This document shows, piece by piece, positions 1 through 9,072 of a stretch of DNA of 64,000 nt. How positions within the stretch are numbered: the first letter of the stretch is position 1; each line of letters opens with the position of its first letter. The stretch comes from Promethearchaeia archaeon. GTDB lineage: Archaea > Asgardarchaeota > Lokiarchaeia > Sigyniarchaeales > SOKP01. The notes below the pieces were generated by a model that saw only the letters and a list, made by a program, of their open reading frames with translations, made no database searches and was not told the DNA's origin. The stretch spans positions 1-64,000 of the forward strand of contig JAHQWG010000012.1 of the NCBI GenBank assembly GCA_029856045.1, in the 5' to 3' direction. The translations under genes were made by a program, and so were the position numbers.

Positions 1-3000
1 TTGCATAAACTCCCGAAGTACTTGATTCATGGAATAAATAAGATTGTCCTTCAAAGGTTACTTCAATTGTAGCCCCACTAAGAGATGTACTATGTACAAT
101 ATCAATTAAACTTAGAGTAATTGATACTTCTCTATTTTGGGGCGTAAAGAATACGGTACCCCGAATGTTTTCACTTAAAGTATAGTTAATTGGCTTTGTA
201 TCTACAAAGAAATCAATTGAGGCAATGCCTTCAGAATAATCCTCTTTAACAGCAGTAATTGATAAAGTAAAATTACCTAATAAATCTGCTTCCAACGTGT
301 ATTTATATTCGCCCGGATTTTGAACCGCACTAATCGGAGTAAATGAACCCGTTTTAATTAAATCATTAGTTGGAGTATTATTCCTTATTTCGCATGTAAT
401 TGTTGCACCATTAATTAATTGTCCATCTAAATCACTGATAGAATCAGAAACATTGTAAATTGCAATAATTTCACTACTTTGATCTAAATAAAATTCTATT
501 ATCTTAACAGGAACTATAGACACTTTGTCAGAAATTGGAGTTAAAACAGTAAAAACCGGTCTCACCCATACATACGGATTATATGTATAAGTACTATAGA
601 ATTCTTTTTGTACTGTTGGAGAAACATAATAAGCCGTTGATTCAGATACATTAACGTAAGAGGTGTTAAACCAAATTAAGTAATGACCTGCCCCGTATAA
701 TGGATCTGATTCTAAATCAAAATAGCCCCATTTAGTTCCCCTATCTGCCACTCCCAATTCTTTATAAGGTTGGAATACCTGTCCAACTTTAATAGAAATG
801 TTAAGTGTATTTATATTAGCTCCTGATATTAGTCGATTTGTCCTTGGATCCTCAGTACAATAATAATTTATTATGAATGACGCGTTGTTATACCATGGAT
901 AAAACGATGGTGGTTTTATTAAATCAACTGAAGTTGCCCAGCTGTCCAATATTCTTAAAGTGAGTAATTCTGTTTGATCTTCATAATGTGCTTCATGACA
1001 AAGAAAAGTTAACTCATAATCACCAGCAGAAAATTTGGTAGCATTAATCGTGAGATTATATCGTCCATCCAATAAATCATCAAGAAATATAATCGTTGGA
1101 TAGTCTTCATTTTCAACATCTGTAAGATTGAAGAATAATGTTGATATATCAGCATTAGGCCCAATATAACCTCTAGTAGAATTTATTGTATAGTTGAGTA
1201 TTATAGATGTCAATTCGCCTTGTGCAATTTTTAAAAAGGTTGAGGTTACCTCGTAATCATTATCAATTTCCCAATCGATAAAAGTTGGAATTTCTTTTAC
1301 TGTTAAAGAAAAAGTTTTAGTTCCCATATTAATATCAGTTTTATTTGCAAAGACATAAAGATCGTATGTTCCAACATCCAATGTAGAAGTGTTAAGTTCA
1401 AAAAAATATCTCCCTGAACCTAAACCAGGTATCGCTCCATTTTCATTAGTGCCAATAATTGAATAATTCATAGTTGCTTGCGAGACATTTGCGATTTCAG
1501 GTAATATCGTAGTATAATTTAAAAATAATGTACTATTATCATTCCAATAGACATTAAGGTCAGTTCCAGTCTCAATTTTTTGTATTGTTGATGTATGATT
1601 ATAAATCTCAAAAGAAATATAAATAATAGCATCTTGAATAGATGCAATCCTTCTTGAGAGATTTACCATAACGGAATATGTTCCAGTGTTATATTTTGAG
1701 CTATTTAATAGAAAAGAATAGTTTCCTGAACCAATTTGAGATAATGTATCGTTAAAGATCATATCTTCGCCTATAAATAAACTCCAATTTGATTGAGCAT
1801 CGGTAATGCCACCACCTATCTTAAGATTCTCATAATAGACCGTGACATTAACTAAGTCGTTTTTATATATTGTTATATAGAATGGCTGACTGGAAATGCT
1901 CTCGTAATGTGGCCAACCTTCATTTTCTTTAGTATAATTAGTTTTTTTAATTGTTAGTTTAGATGCAGCATCTGCTATTCTTAATGTGGCGTTGATACTA
2001 ATTTCATTTGTTAGTGTAAAATTTTGTGTTTCAAAAAAATCAATCAATGAAATGTTTAAGATTAATTTTGGCCACTTGTTTTGATAATATGCCGAGACAT
2101 TATAATCATCCGCAGGTAATTTAAAAGAAACCCATCCATTAACGTCTGTTGCTGTTCTGATTATATATGCTCCAGAAGAATCCACAATTTTCATTTTTGC
2201 ATTGTATAATGGAAAATCTGTATCCTCATCATAAGCCACAAAATTTACAGTAGTCAAATTACAATCCAGAACTTGAAATACCTTTCTTTCAATAAATGGT
2301 AAATTGATTTCTTTTGTTATATTACTAATCATAAATTGTGTTTCATTTACTTCATAAATAGTCGTAATCGTGTAATTACTATTTTGAAGACCAGTAAAAG
2401 TAGCATTTCCATTTAGATCTGTCGTTTGATTCTCAATAGCTGTTCCATTTATATAATATAATTCAATTTCAGCCCCTCCTATTAATTTACTATCTCCATC
2501 TTGAGCATGTAAAGTTAAGACTTTTCCTGAAATTTGAGTCTCTCCCATTGAAGATAGTAAAGGACGATCTTGCAGTCCAGGAGCGCGATCTTCTACATAA
2601 TCTCCTTGAGAATTATTAAAAATAACACCCCACATGTTGAATTCAAAGTTTTGTAAAGCCGCTAATGCAGGAGGTCGATATCCAAGATAAATTCTTCTTC
2701 CTTCATCTAAATAAGATCCATATCGATATAATTGTGTAAAATTTCCACCTAAATTATCCCAGACAGTTCCAATACCTTCATTATATCTTTCATCGGTACT
2801 ACCAGGACCAGTATAACCATCTTCACCCTCCCTATTCCAGTCAACAAACCACGACGCAAGTTTCATAGGATTTGTAAAAGATTGGTAGCCAGAAGACATA
2901 CCATCATATGTATCATGATCAGTATATTCATTTGATAATCCAGATATAGGGTCTGAAGTAAAAGTATAACCACCCATCCCGTATGCACTATCAGGGGCAG

Positions 3001-3997
3001 TGTAAGAAGATGTTCCATAACTTGGATTCCACCAAGAGGCAAAATACCATGTCCCTTGTGAAATTGAGGTTTTGGCAGTAACAATATGCTTAATTTCAAC
3101 AGAATCATCTAAATAGTTAATCGTATAATACCGTTCATACAAAAAATTAGTATCATCATTAATCATTTTCACGGTTTTTTTGATAGGGCCATCTGAAACC
3201 ACAGCAATTGTATTTATGTCATAAATAGAACCTCCAGCATAACTCCAACTATATAACATCCAACCCCATCTAGGACCGGTACATTGTTGTTCACTACCAC
3301 TATGTTTATTTATAACTTCATAAATGTGAGCATGGTAGCTTGAAGTATCAGTTTTCAAGCTTACTGAAAATTTATTATTTTCCAACATATAATCCGAACC
3401 TTCGGAAAGTGTTGTTAATTCTAACCCTAGATTACTATAATTAGGTGCAGATTTAGCCCCATTTTGAGTGACATCAAAATAAATAAAGTAATATCTCGTA
3501 TCAGATGCATTAGTAGTTCCATTTAAAACCCATGAGAGTTCTCCTATAGCATTGCTGTCTGCGTCATAACCAGTGCCTTGAGCAAATTGATAAGGTATTT
3601 CTCCAATTATACTACCAATTGAATTGTATTCAATTACTCTAATGGAATTTTCATCAAAAGTTCCAAATTCTGATGAATTATGTAATAAATTAGTAAAGTC
3701 AATATTAAGATCAACTATACGATTGGTAAAATTTATTGGGTTGTTTGAAAAGGTACCTTTTGCAGTAACATTTATATTAGCTCTATAACTCCAATCATAA
3801 TCCCACCAAGCTTCAGGATCAAAAGGTCCTTGAAGTTTTGGAGTGGAAAATATCTTTTTATTATCATCATCATCATCATCGTTTTTAAGAATTTCAGAAT
3901 TGCTATTGATTTGTAGAATTGGCATTATTCCCAGAAATAGCGTTCCAAATATTAGAAATATAAGTAAATCCACTTTAAATTTTTTAGATATATGCAT
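1..3997 (-). CDS. Giant secreted Ig-like surface protein (5' part, runs off window)
   Basis: One open frame of 1332 codons runs from an ATG at 3997 to the window edge; I checked it by reading the complement at several points and it stays open. The N-terminus is basic, followed by a hydrophobic stretch (about residues 9-28) typical of a signal peptide or anchor, then a six-Asp run made by a TCA/CAT microsatellite near 3860. The first third starts with a 'YDWSYRANI' segment like DUF2341 extracellular domains. Later parts are serial beta-sandwich units, one resembling a carboxypeptidase-regulatory repeat. Asn-X-Ser/Thr sequons are very frequent, suggesting heavy N-glycosylation. It is probably an S-layer-associated or adhesive envelope protein. 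Its 3' end lies outside the window, so total size and anchoring mode are unknown. Confidence 0.8.
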   Translation of the reverse strand, partial: MHISKKFKVDLLIFLIFGTLFLGIMPILQINSNSEILKNDDDDDDNKKIFSTPKLQGPFDPEAWWDYDWSYRANINVTAKGTFSNNPINFTNRIVDLNIDFTNLLHNSSEFGTFDENSIRVIEYNSIGSIIGEIPYQFAQGTGYDADSNAIGELSWVLNGTTNASDTRYYFIYFDVTQNGAKSAPNYSNLGLELTTLSEGSDYMLENNKFSVSLKTDTSSYHAHIYEVINKHSGSEQQCTGPRWGWMLYSWSYAGGSIYDINTIAVVSDGPIKKTVKMINDDTNFLYERYYTINYLDDSVEIKHIVTAKTSISQGTWYFASWWNPSYGTSSYTAPDSAYGMGGYTFTSDPISGLSNEYTDHDTYDGMSSGYQSFTNPMKLASWFVDWNREGEDGYTGPGSTDERYNEGIGTVWDNLGGNFTQLYRYGSYLDEGRRIYLGYRPPALAALQNFEFNMWGVIFNNSQGDYVEDRAPGLQDRPLLSSMGETQISGKVLTLHAQDGDSKLIGGAEIELYYINGTAIENQTTDLNGNATFTGLQNSNYTITTIYEVNETQFMISNITKEINLPFIERKVFQVLDCNLTTVNFVAYDEDTDFPLYNAKMKIVDSSGAYIIRTATDVNGWVSFKLPADDYNVSAYYQNKWPKLILNISLIDFFETQNFTLTNEISINATLRIADAASKLTIKKTNYTKENEGWPHYESISSQPFYITIYKNDLVNVTVYYENLKIGGGITDAQSNWSLFIGEDMIFNDTLSQIGSGNYSFLLNSSKYNTGTYSVMVNLSRRIASIQDAIIYISFEIYNHTSTIQKIETGTDLNVYWNDNSTLFLNYTTILPEIANVSQATMNYSIIGTNENGAIPGLGSGRYFFELNTSTLDVGTYDLYVFANKTDINMGTKTFSLTVKEIPTFIDWEIDNDYEVTSTFLKIAQGELTSIILNYTINSTRGYIGPNADISTLFFNLTDVENEDYPTIIFLDDLLDGRYNLTINATKFSAGDYELTFLCHEAHYEDQTELLTLRILDSWATSVDLIKPPSFYPWYNNASFIINYYCTEDPRTNRLISGANINTLNISIKVGQVFQPYKELGVADRGTKWGYFDLESDPLYGAGHYLIWFNTSYVNVSESTAYYVSPTVQKEFYSTYTYNPYVWVRPVFTVLTPISDKVSIVPVKIIEFYLDQSSEIIAIYNVSDSISDLDGQLINGATITCEIRNNTPTNDLIKTGSFTPISAVQNPGEYKYTLEADLLGNFTLSITAVKEDYSEGIASIDFFVDTKPINYTLSENIRGTVFFTPQNREVSITLSLIDIVHSTSLSGATIEVTFEGQSYLFHESSTSGVYA

Positions 3998-4227
3998 ATT
4001 AAACCCTTTTTATTAGAGATTGATATTTAATTTTATTTATAACTAAATTTTTAAAAAATAATGTTAGATATATAATCAAAATTTGAGTATTAAAATTTTT
4101 ATAGGTTAATATTATCGAAATATCACAAAAATTTCAAAAATGAAGAAAATTTGATTATGTAGTGAATAAATCCGACAAAAATTATGATGATTTTTTGAAA
4201 TAATTTAAACAATTTTATGTGTATTAT

Positions 4228-4857
4228 TTAAGGTTTTTTTTTTAGGAATAAAAAAATTTTTCTCTTTTTAGGGCTTTTAATATTATCTATAATAAAGTTT
4301 CCCTCGAAAAAATCTTTTTTTTTGAAGGTAGAGCCAATTTTTTCCATAATATTTTTTGTTTTAGGATAAAATTGAAAAATTACTTTTCCATTAGGTTTTA
4401 AAATTCGATGAAATGAATTGATTAAATTATATAAATTATTTTCCATATTAGTATTATTTAAATCTGAATATATCCATTGAAGTGCGGAGATTGATATTAT
4501 TGCCTCAAAAGTCTCATCTCTAAAAGGAGTTAAACATATATCGGCAAGAGTAGGATTTAATTCAGGAATTTGATAATAAGTAAGTAAATGTTTAATAATA
4601 TCCAACGATACTACATTGAAACCCAACTTATTAAGAACAATTGAAGAGAAACCACAACCACTCCCCGCATCAAGGACTAAATCTTTTGGTTGAATTTTAA
4701 TAATTTCTAATGCCCGTAAAGTAATTTTTTCTTGTATTTTCATCATACTTTTGGATGTACTATATTTAATTACTTGGTCATCTTTAAAGTATTCAAAAAC
4801 ATTTTGATAAATTTCTTCGGGTCTCTTTGCCTTAATATTAAAATTATAATCAGTCAC
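4228..4857 (-). CDS. Bud23/WBSCR22-like SAM-dependent methyltransferase
   Basis: This is a 209-residue class I methyltransferase. The SAM-binding loop 'LDAGSGCG' is at residues 62-69, and 'ISISALQWIY' at about 121-130 is the post-motif signature of Bud23/WBSCR22. The upstream helix with 'ITLRALEII' also matches that family. Eukaryotic Bud23 makes m7G in 18S rRNA with Trm112; an rRNA role here is inferred. It ends in a short basic tail (KKRK, KKK) and is shorter at the C-terminus than eukaryotic Bud23. The start is GTG; an ATG 7 nt upstream is out of frame. The gene is divergent from eS25, which suits a ribosome-biogenesis role. A generic methyltransferase of another substrate is the alternative. 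Confidence 0.75.
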   Translation of the reverse strand: MTDYNFNIKAKRPEEIYQNVFEYFKDDQVIKYSTSKSMMKIQEKITLRALEIIKIQPKDLVLDAGSGCGFSSIVLNKLGFNVVSLDIIKHLLTYYQIPELNPTLADICLTPFRDETFEAIISISALQWIYSDLNNTNMENNLYNLINSFHRILKPNGKVIFQFYPKTKNIMEKIGSTFKKKDFFEGNFIIDNIKSPKKRKIFLFLKKKP

Positions 4858-4988
4858 AATTCATAACTTCAAATAAAAAGTCCTTGTCAACAAATATAAA
4901 AAGAATAAATTTTATATTTTTTCAATCTCTACATTTCTTAATATAATTATTCTTAAATTGCATATAAGGACATTTATTATCAATAAAG

Positions 4989-5294
4989 GTGCAACAGGTG
5001 TCTGAAAAAGAAGAAAAATTAAGTGTAGTCAAAAAAACGATTAAACTTGGAAGAAAATATGGAAGAGTAAAACAAGTAAATATTACAAAAAGAGATGTTT
5101 TTATTCCTACTGGTTTAGAAAAACAAATAAAGGAAGAGATTATGAAACTAAAAACAATTACTCCAACAACATTATCAATGAAGTATGAGATTAGAGTTTC
5201 AACTGCGAAAAAATTACTAGAAAAATACAAGGAGGAAGGTCTTTTAGTTTTAAAGAAGTCAACCCCCAAATTTAAAGTATATATTCCTGCTTGA
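4989..5294 (+). CDS. rps25e: Small-subunit ribosomal protein eS25
   Basis: This is a protein of about 101 residues with a Lys-rich N-terminus followed by the winged-helix domain of eS25: 'ITPTTLSMKYEIRVSTAKKLL' style helix-turn-helix at about residues 58-78 and 'YIPA' at the C-terminus. eS25 is found in archaea and eukaryotes, not bacteria, and sits on the small-subunit head. Two GTG starts are possible. One is at 4989. The other is at 4998, which would be preceded by an AGGTG Shine-Dalgarno at 4987-4991 and so may be the real one. It ends with TGA, showing that UGA works as a normal stop in this genome. The gene is divergent from the Bud23-like gene. Confidence 0.88.
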   Translation: MQQVSEKEEKLSVVKKTIKLGRKYGRVKQVNITKRDVFIPTGLEKQIKEEIMKLKTITPTTLSMKYEIRVSTAKKLLEKYKEEGLLVLKKSTPKFKVYIPA

Positions 5295-5344
5295 GGTTAA
5301 ATATTTTTTATAATTTATCTTTCCGATATTGGAATGAAATTAAA

Positions 5345-6226
5345 TTATTCATCTTTCTTATCTTCTTTAATCATTCTGAGAAAATCTATAAAGGCATTTT
5401 TTTCTTTAGATAATTCCTTTTCTAAAAATTCTTTTATCTCTTCAGATAAAATTATTGCGTTTTTTAGATCGTATTTAAAAAAATAAAATATATTTTTATC
5501 AGATAATTTTCTTTTTGAAATTTTTTTCTTAATTTGTTTAGTTTTATTAGGATCATTTAATATTAAGATATGGTCTTTTCCAATTTTTGAGGCTGATATT
5601 AATGCAAGCCAATGATAAGATGAATTAATTGCAATACAATGATTGGGAGCTTTCTCAATATGATTTTTGATAGCTTGATATTTTAAGGTAAATCTTTCGC
5701 GATTTATGTCTTTCAAATCTTCATTTGTAAAATAAAAAAATCCACTCAAATCACTTAATTCTTGAGAGATATACTTTCCACCAAATAGACTAAAGAGAAT
5801 CCTTAATTCATAATCATGTTTTATTGAATAGAGGTGATTCCTAATAATGAAAGGATTTACTAAACCTGTTTTAAAATAAGAATCTAGTGTGTGTGTTTTC
5901 AGTTCACTATTTAAAATAAAATCCGTGTCTTTCTTTTTTTTAAGTTCAGATTTAATGAGTATTTTAGAATTTTCAAGTAATTCAGGGATTTCTTTTGATA
6001 AATGTTCGCTTAATTTATTATTTGCGAGTGATTTTAGAAGGAAATATTCAAGTACATACGACCATCGAAATTCTTTTTTGTTATATTTGAGATCTAATAC
6101 CAGAAATTTCATTTTTTTGAAAAATCCTTCTAAAAATTCTTTTATAGTAATATTTTTTTCAGGATTAATCAACATTAGAAAAGTGGATAATCCACAACTA
6201 TTAGGTAATTGAGAATAAAGGGGCAA
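5345..6226 (-). CDS. Papain-like cysteine peptidase (C39-like / ACTMAP-like candidate)
   Basis: This 293-residue protein shows a papain-type catalytic set: Gln6 and Cys11 in 'QLPNSCGL', His205 in 'SYHWLAL', and Asn224/Asp225 in 'LNDPN'. The Q-(x4)-C-G arrangement and the large helical insert between Cys and His are typical of C39-like cysteine peptidases. The same layout occurs in the eukaryotic actin-maturation protease, so that is one possible relationship, but it is inferred from motifs alone. No signal peptide or membrane segment is present, so it should act in the cytoplasm. The start is TTG at 6226. An in-frame TGA lies 11 codons upstream (6259-6257), so the protein cannot be much longer. 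The substrate is unknown. Confidence 0.6.
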   Translation of the reverse strand: MPLYSQLPNSCGLSTFLMLINPEKNITIKEFLEGFFKKMKFLVLDLKYNKKEFRWSYVLEYFLLKSLANNKLSEHLSKEIPELLENSKILIKSELKKKKDTDFILNSELKTHTLDSYFKTGLVNPFIIRNHLYSIKHDYELRILFSLFGGKYISQELSDLSGFFYFTNEDLKDINRERFTLKYQAIKNHIEKAPNHCIAINSSYHWLALISASKIGKDHILILNDPNKTKQIKKKISKRKLSDKNIFYFFKYDLKNAIILSEEIKEFLEKELSKEKNAFIDFLRMIKEDKKDE

Positions 6227-6446
6227 TTTATGTGACAGGATAAAAACCTCGAGTTTTCAATATTAAAAATTTAAAAAATGTTTAATTAATATTTTATAAA
6301 ATGATATATATTTCGAATTTGAAAATCTTGATAGCAAAATGAAGAAATTTCCATTATTTGAATGTGAGTAAAAAAAATTAAGAAAAACTTCCTATATTTA
6401 ATAATAGAAAATAAAAAAAGAAAATTAATTAAACCATATAACACAA

Positions 6447-6546
6447 GCAGAAGTAGTCTAGTGGTAAGGCGCCGGCCTCGAGATTCTTAGAATCAGGAGA
6501 GCCGGTGTGTGTTTCACACGCGGGGGTTCAATTCCCTCCTTCTGCG
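6447..6546 (+). tRNA. tRNA-Ser(CGA) with a 17-nt anticodon-loop intron
   Basis: The acceptor stem GCAGAAG/CTTCTGC, D stem GTCT/AGGC, T stem GGGGG/CCCTC with loop TTCAATT, and a long variable arm GTGTG-TTT-CACAC make a type II tRNA. The anticodon stem is CCGGC (6472-6476)/GCCGG (6501-6505). The loop reads CTCGAGA only if 17 nt (for example 6483-6499) are removed; the anticodon is then CGA. Discriminator G6546 fits serine. CCA is not encoded. The intron folds as GATTC-TTA-GAATC, giving a relaxed bulge-helix-bulge near the canonical 37/38 position. A GAGA sequence at both ends leaves the exact cut sites ambiguous. Confidence 0.92.
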
Positions 6547-6586
6547 CATTTTGTGATCATATTTTAGTAATAAAGGTCTGATTATC

Positions 6587-7681
6587 ATGCAAGATAGAAA
6601 AAAAATCTTAGTTGTAGGAGAATGCCATATTGACTTGTATTATAAAACACAATTCTTTAACCAACTTATTGAAAGAATTTCAGATAGACTCTTTAGTCTT
6701 TATGAAATAAATAAAATTCAATCGAAAAATTCTTTGAAAGAGAGGATTTTAGAGACGATTTTAGATTCACGTAAAAAAAATGAAGGAATTTTTTTTTTAA
6801 ATCGTGGAGGAAATGGGAATAATTCTGCAGAATTAATGGTAAAATTAGGATTACCTATAAAATTACTAACAATTATTGGAAAAGACGCAAATTGGATATT
6901 AGACGAATTGGGAAATATGGGAATTGACATAGAAAATGTATATCAAATTGATAAACAAACCCCAATTAGCACAATTATTGAAGACCCACCGATTACAAAA
7001 ATATTTGTATCTCCAAATTTAAAACAAGAAATGAATTTTGATAAGATTGAATTAAATAAGAGTGTTTTACCTGGAAACAAGATCATTTATTTTACACCTA
7101 TTGCGAAAAAATTTAAAAAGCTCATTAAATTAGCAAAACACCAAAATATAATATCAATCTTCACGATAGAATTACAACAAGTAAAATCAATTGAAGAATT
7201 AGAAGAAATATTGGATTATAAAATGGATATTATGTTTTCTAATCTTAAGGATTTAACGGAAATATTGGGAACCTCCATAGTAGGTGTTGAAGATGATATT
7301 GCAACAGAGAATTTAATTGATAGAATTGATGAAATTATGAAACAATTTTCCCATATAAGGATTTACACATATGGAAAAGAAGGTTCCTTTATAAGGAGCG
7401 AACATAATATTAAAATTAAAATCCCAATAATACCAGTTAAAGTTTTAGATCAAACAGGTGCTGGAGATACCTATTCCGCTGGATTTATATCAAAACTTTA
7501 TAATCTTATTGAAGATTTAAATCATCTCAAATCACTTTATCAACCAGAAAATCGTAAAGAATTATTTGAAGTATTAGAAAATTGCGGAAAATTTGGTACA
7601 TACACGGCTGCATTTAAAATCTCAAAAGGAGAGAGCCCAAATGAAAAAGAATTAGATAAATTTTTAAAGAGCCAATTTTAA
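6587..7681 (+). CDS. PfkB/ribokinase-family carbohydrate kinase
   Basis: This is a 364-residue kinase. The N-terminal 'VVGECHIDLYY' is the PfkB nucleophile-fold start, 'NRGGNGNNSA' at about residues 72-81 is the substrate-binding glycine motif, and 'DQTGAGDTYSAGF' near residue 290 is the PfkB signature 2 with the catalytic Asp of the anion hole. Length is slightly above the family norm (about 300-330). It probably phosphorylates a sugar or nucleoside in the cytoplasm; the substrate cannot be told from sequence. It follows tRNA-Ser by 40 bp and is convergent with the GTPase gene at 7692. Confidence 0.82.
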   Translation: MQDRKKILVVGECHIDLYYKTQFFNQLIERISDRLFSLYEINKIQSKNSLKERILETILDSRKKNEGIFFLNRGGNGNNSAELMVKLGLPIKLLTIIGKDANWILDELGNMGIDIENVYQIDKQTPISTIIEDPPITKIFVSPNLKQEMNFDKIELNKSVLPGNKIIYFTPIAKKFKKLIKLAKHQNIISIFTIELQQVKSIEELEEILDYKMDIMFSNLKDLTEILGTSIVGVEDDIATENLIDRIDEIMKQFSHIRIYTYGKEGSFIRSEHNIKIKIPIIPVKVLDQTGAGDTYSAGFISKLYNLIEDLNHLKSLYQPENRKELFEVLENCGKFGTYTAAFKISKGESPNEKELDKFLKSQF

Positions 7682-7691
7682 AATCGAGAAT

Positions 7692-8621
7692 TTATGTAAG
7701 GATTTGTGAAATAATTTCTTCCATATTATCTCTCTCGGCTTCAATTGCATCTAAAGCGCTAACTGTTTTTTCTAAATCTTTTTCTTCTTCAATTAGGATC
7801 AATAAATAAAAATCGAAATTACTTAATTTTAAAACTTCAATAACACCTGAAAAACGTTTTCCACTTGAAAGTGTATCAGAAAATTCATGTTTTTCTTTAT
7901 TTTCCATTTTTATTTTTTTTAAAACTTCCAAGTATAGATTATAAATTTTCAGTTTATCAATCAACCTTAATGCTGAATAATATTCTCCAACTGTGATTCC
8001 CGTAGAATCGATTAAAGAAATGAAAAGAATATTATATCTTTTAGAAATATCTTCGAAATAGCTATAAAGCATCTCAATATTTTCGAAGAGAAACGAGAGT
8101 CCAGTAGAAAAAGCATCCATAATACTTTTGATATCATAAATAGATGTTTCAAAAAAATAAATCTGAAATTCTTTATATTTCAATAAATTTTGCTTTAATA
8201 CCAATGCTCTTTTATTTAATTCTCGATTCTCTTTTATGTCTGGATCAAATTTGTGAAGGAGAATAAGAATAGGAAAATATTCCCGTTGCTCCTTGAAATA
8301 CTCCATAACTTTATCAAAATAATCCAGTGACTCCCCATAGCGGTTAGGATCTTGGCAATCAATTAAATAAAATAAAAGATCTGTATTTGCTAGATAACGG
8401 TGAGGGAATTTTAAATAATCATCTCTATATTGTATCTGACCTCCAAAATCGTGACTAATAATTTCTAAATTTAAGAATTGAAATTCCTCTCGTTCAATTA
8501 ATCTTGTAGGTTTTAATGCTTTTACTGTGTCTACATAACCAAATTTTTCTTTAATTGATACTATCACTGAGGTTTTGCCTGAATTATCAAGTCCTAAAAA
8601 TTTAATGGATTTCTTTGGCAT
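7692..8621 (-). CDS. Arf/Rag-like small GTPase with C-terminal extension
   Basis: This is a 309-residue protein. The G domain has P-loop 'GLDNSGKTS' (10-18), a switch I Thr in 'LKPTR', switch II 'DFGGQ' (58-62) and G4 'HKFD' (123-126), matching the Arf/Gtr-Rag part of the small GTPases. Residues of about 175-309 form an extra alpha/beta domain, plausibly of longin or roadblock type as seen in Rag/Gtr proteins; this assignment is inferred. No N-terminal Gly myristoylation site or C-terminal prenylation motif is seen. A paralogue with the same architecture is encoded at 55716. The role is probably regulatory, perhaps at membranes. Confidence 0.78.
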   Translation of the reverse strand: MPKKSIKFLGLDNSGKTSVIVSIKEKFGYVDTVKALKPTRLIEREEFQFLNLEIISHDFGGQIQYRDDYLKFPHRYLANTDLLFYLIDCQDPNRYGESLDYFDKVMEYFKEQREYFPILILLHKFDPDIKENRELNKRALVLKQNLLKYKEFQIYFFETSIYDIKSIMDAFSTGLSFLFENIEMLYSYFEDISKRYNILFISLIDSTGITVGEYYSALRLIDKLKIYNLYLEVLKKIKMENKEKHEFSDTLSSGKRFSGVIEVLKLSNFDFYLLILIEEEKDLEKTVSALDAIEAERDNMEEIISQILT

Positions 8622-8719
8622 TATAATCTTAAAAAAACTTAGTATGATTCAAAATTTTCACTTTACTATTGTAAAATATATATAATGATAATATATATAT
8701 AATTTCTCATGATTTAGAT

Positions 8720-9001
8720 TTAACCTCCCGAGACTGGAAGGGATAGATAAATTTTATCATTATCAGTTAATTTAGTTTTTTTTCCTTTTAAGAATCGTAC
8801 ACTTCTTCCATTTAGAAGGATTATTATCAAGTCACTTACAAAATTTTGTTTTGTATTTAAAAAATCAGTCCCAATTTTATCTTTATATTCTGCTAGAAAT
8901 TTTGAAATGAGTTGTTTGATATTATTAGCTTCATATTCTAAAACATTCTTTTTAACTCTTAGATAAAAAAAATTTAGTAAATATAGCTGTACTTTAGCCA
9001 T
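8720..9001 (-). CDS. MoaD/ThiS/Urm1-type ubiquitin-like sulfur carrier
   Basis: This is a 93-residue beta-grasp protein ending in 'LPVSGG', the diglycine tail that is adenylated and thiocarboxylated in MoaD, ThiS, Urm1 and SAMP proteins. 'LLNGRSVRFLKG' in the middle and 'DNDKIYLSLPVSGG' at the end match the MoaD/ThiS pattern, including the Asp-rich turn before the last strand. It lies 71 bp downstream of the start of a ThiI-like gene on the same strand, so it may supply sulfur for tRNA thiolation; molybdopterin or protein conjugation roles are alternatives. No E1-like activating gene lies in the window. Confidence 0.78.
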   Translation of the reverse strand: MAKVQLYLLNFFYLRVKKNVLEYEANNIKQLISKFLAEYKDKIGTDFLNTKQNFVSDLIIILLNGRSVRFLKGKKTKLTDNDKIYLSLPVSGG

Positions 9002-9072
9002 AATCTTATAAAAAGAGATTTTTTAACTTTTTAAACATCATTATTATAAAAATTAACCAAATTTTAATTTCC

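Noticed and set aside
2863-3108. Plus-strand ORF of 81 codons inside the surface-protein gene
   Set aside because: It is antisense to a long open frame with protein-like sequence; no Shine-Dalgarno or family match.
3850-3890. CAT/TCA trinucleotide run as a regulatory repeat
   Set aside because: It lies inside the surface-protein frame and encodes a run of Asp.
4922-5269. Minus-strand ORF of 115 codons opposite eS25
   Set aside because: It is the antisense of a clear eS25 gene, and its Phe/Ser-rich translation has no protein character.
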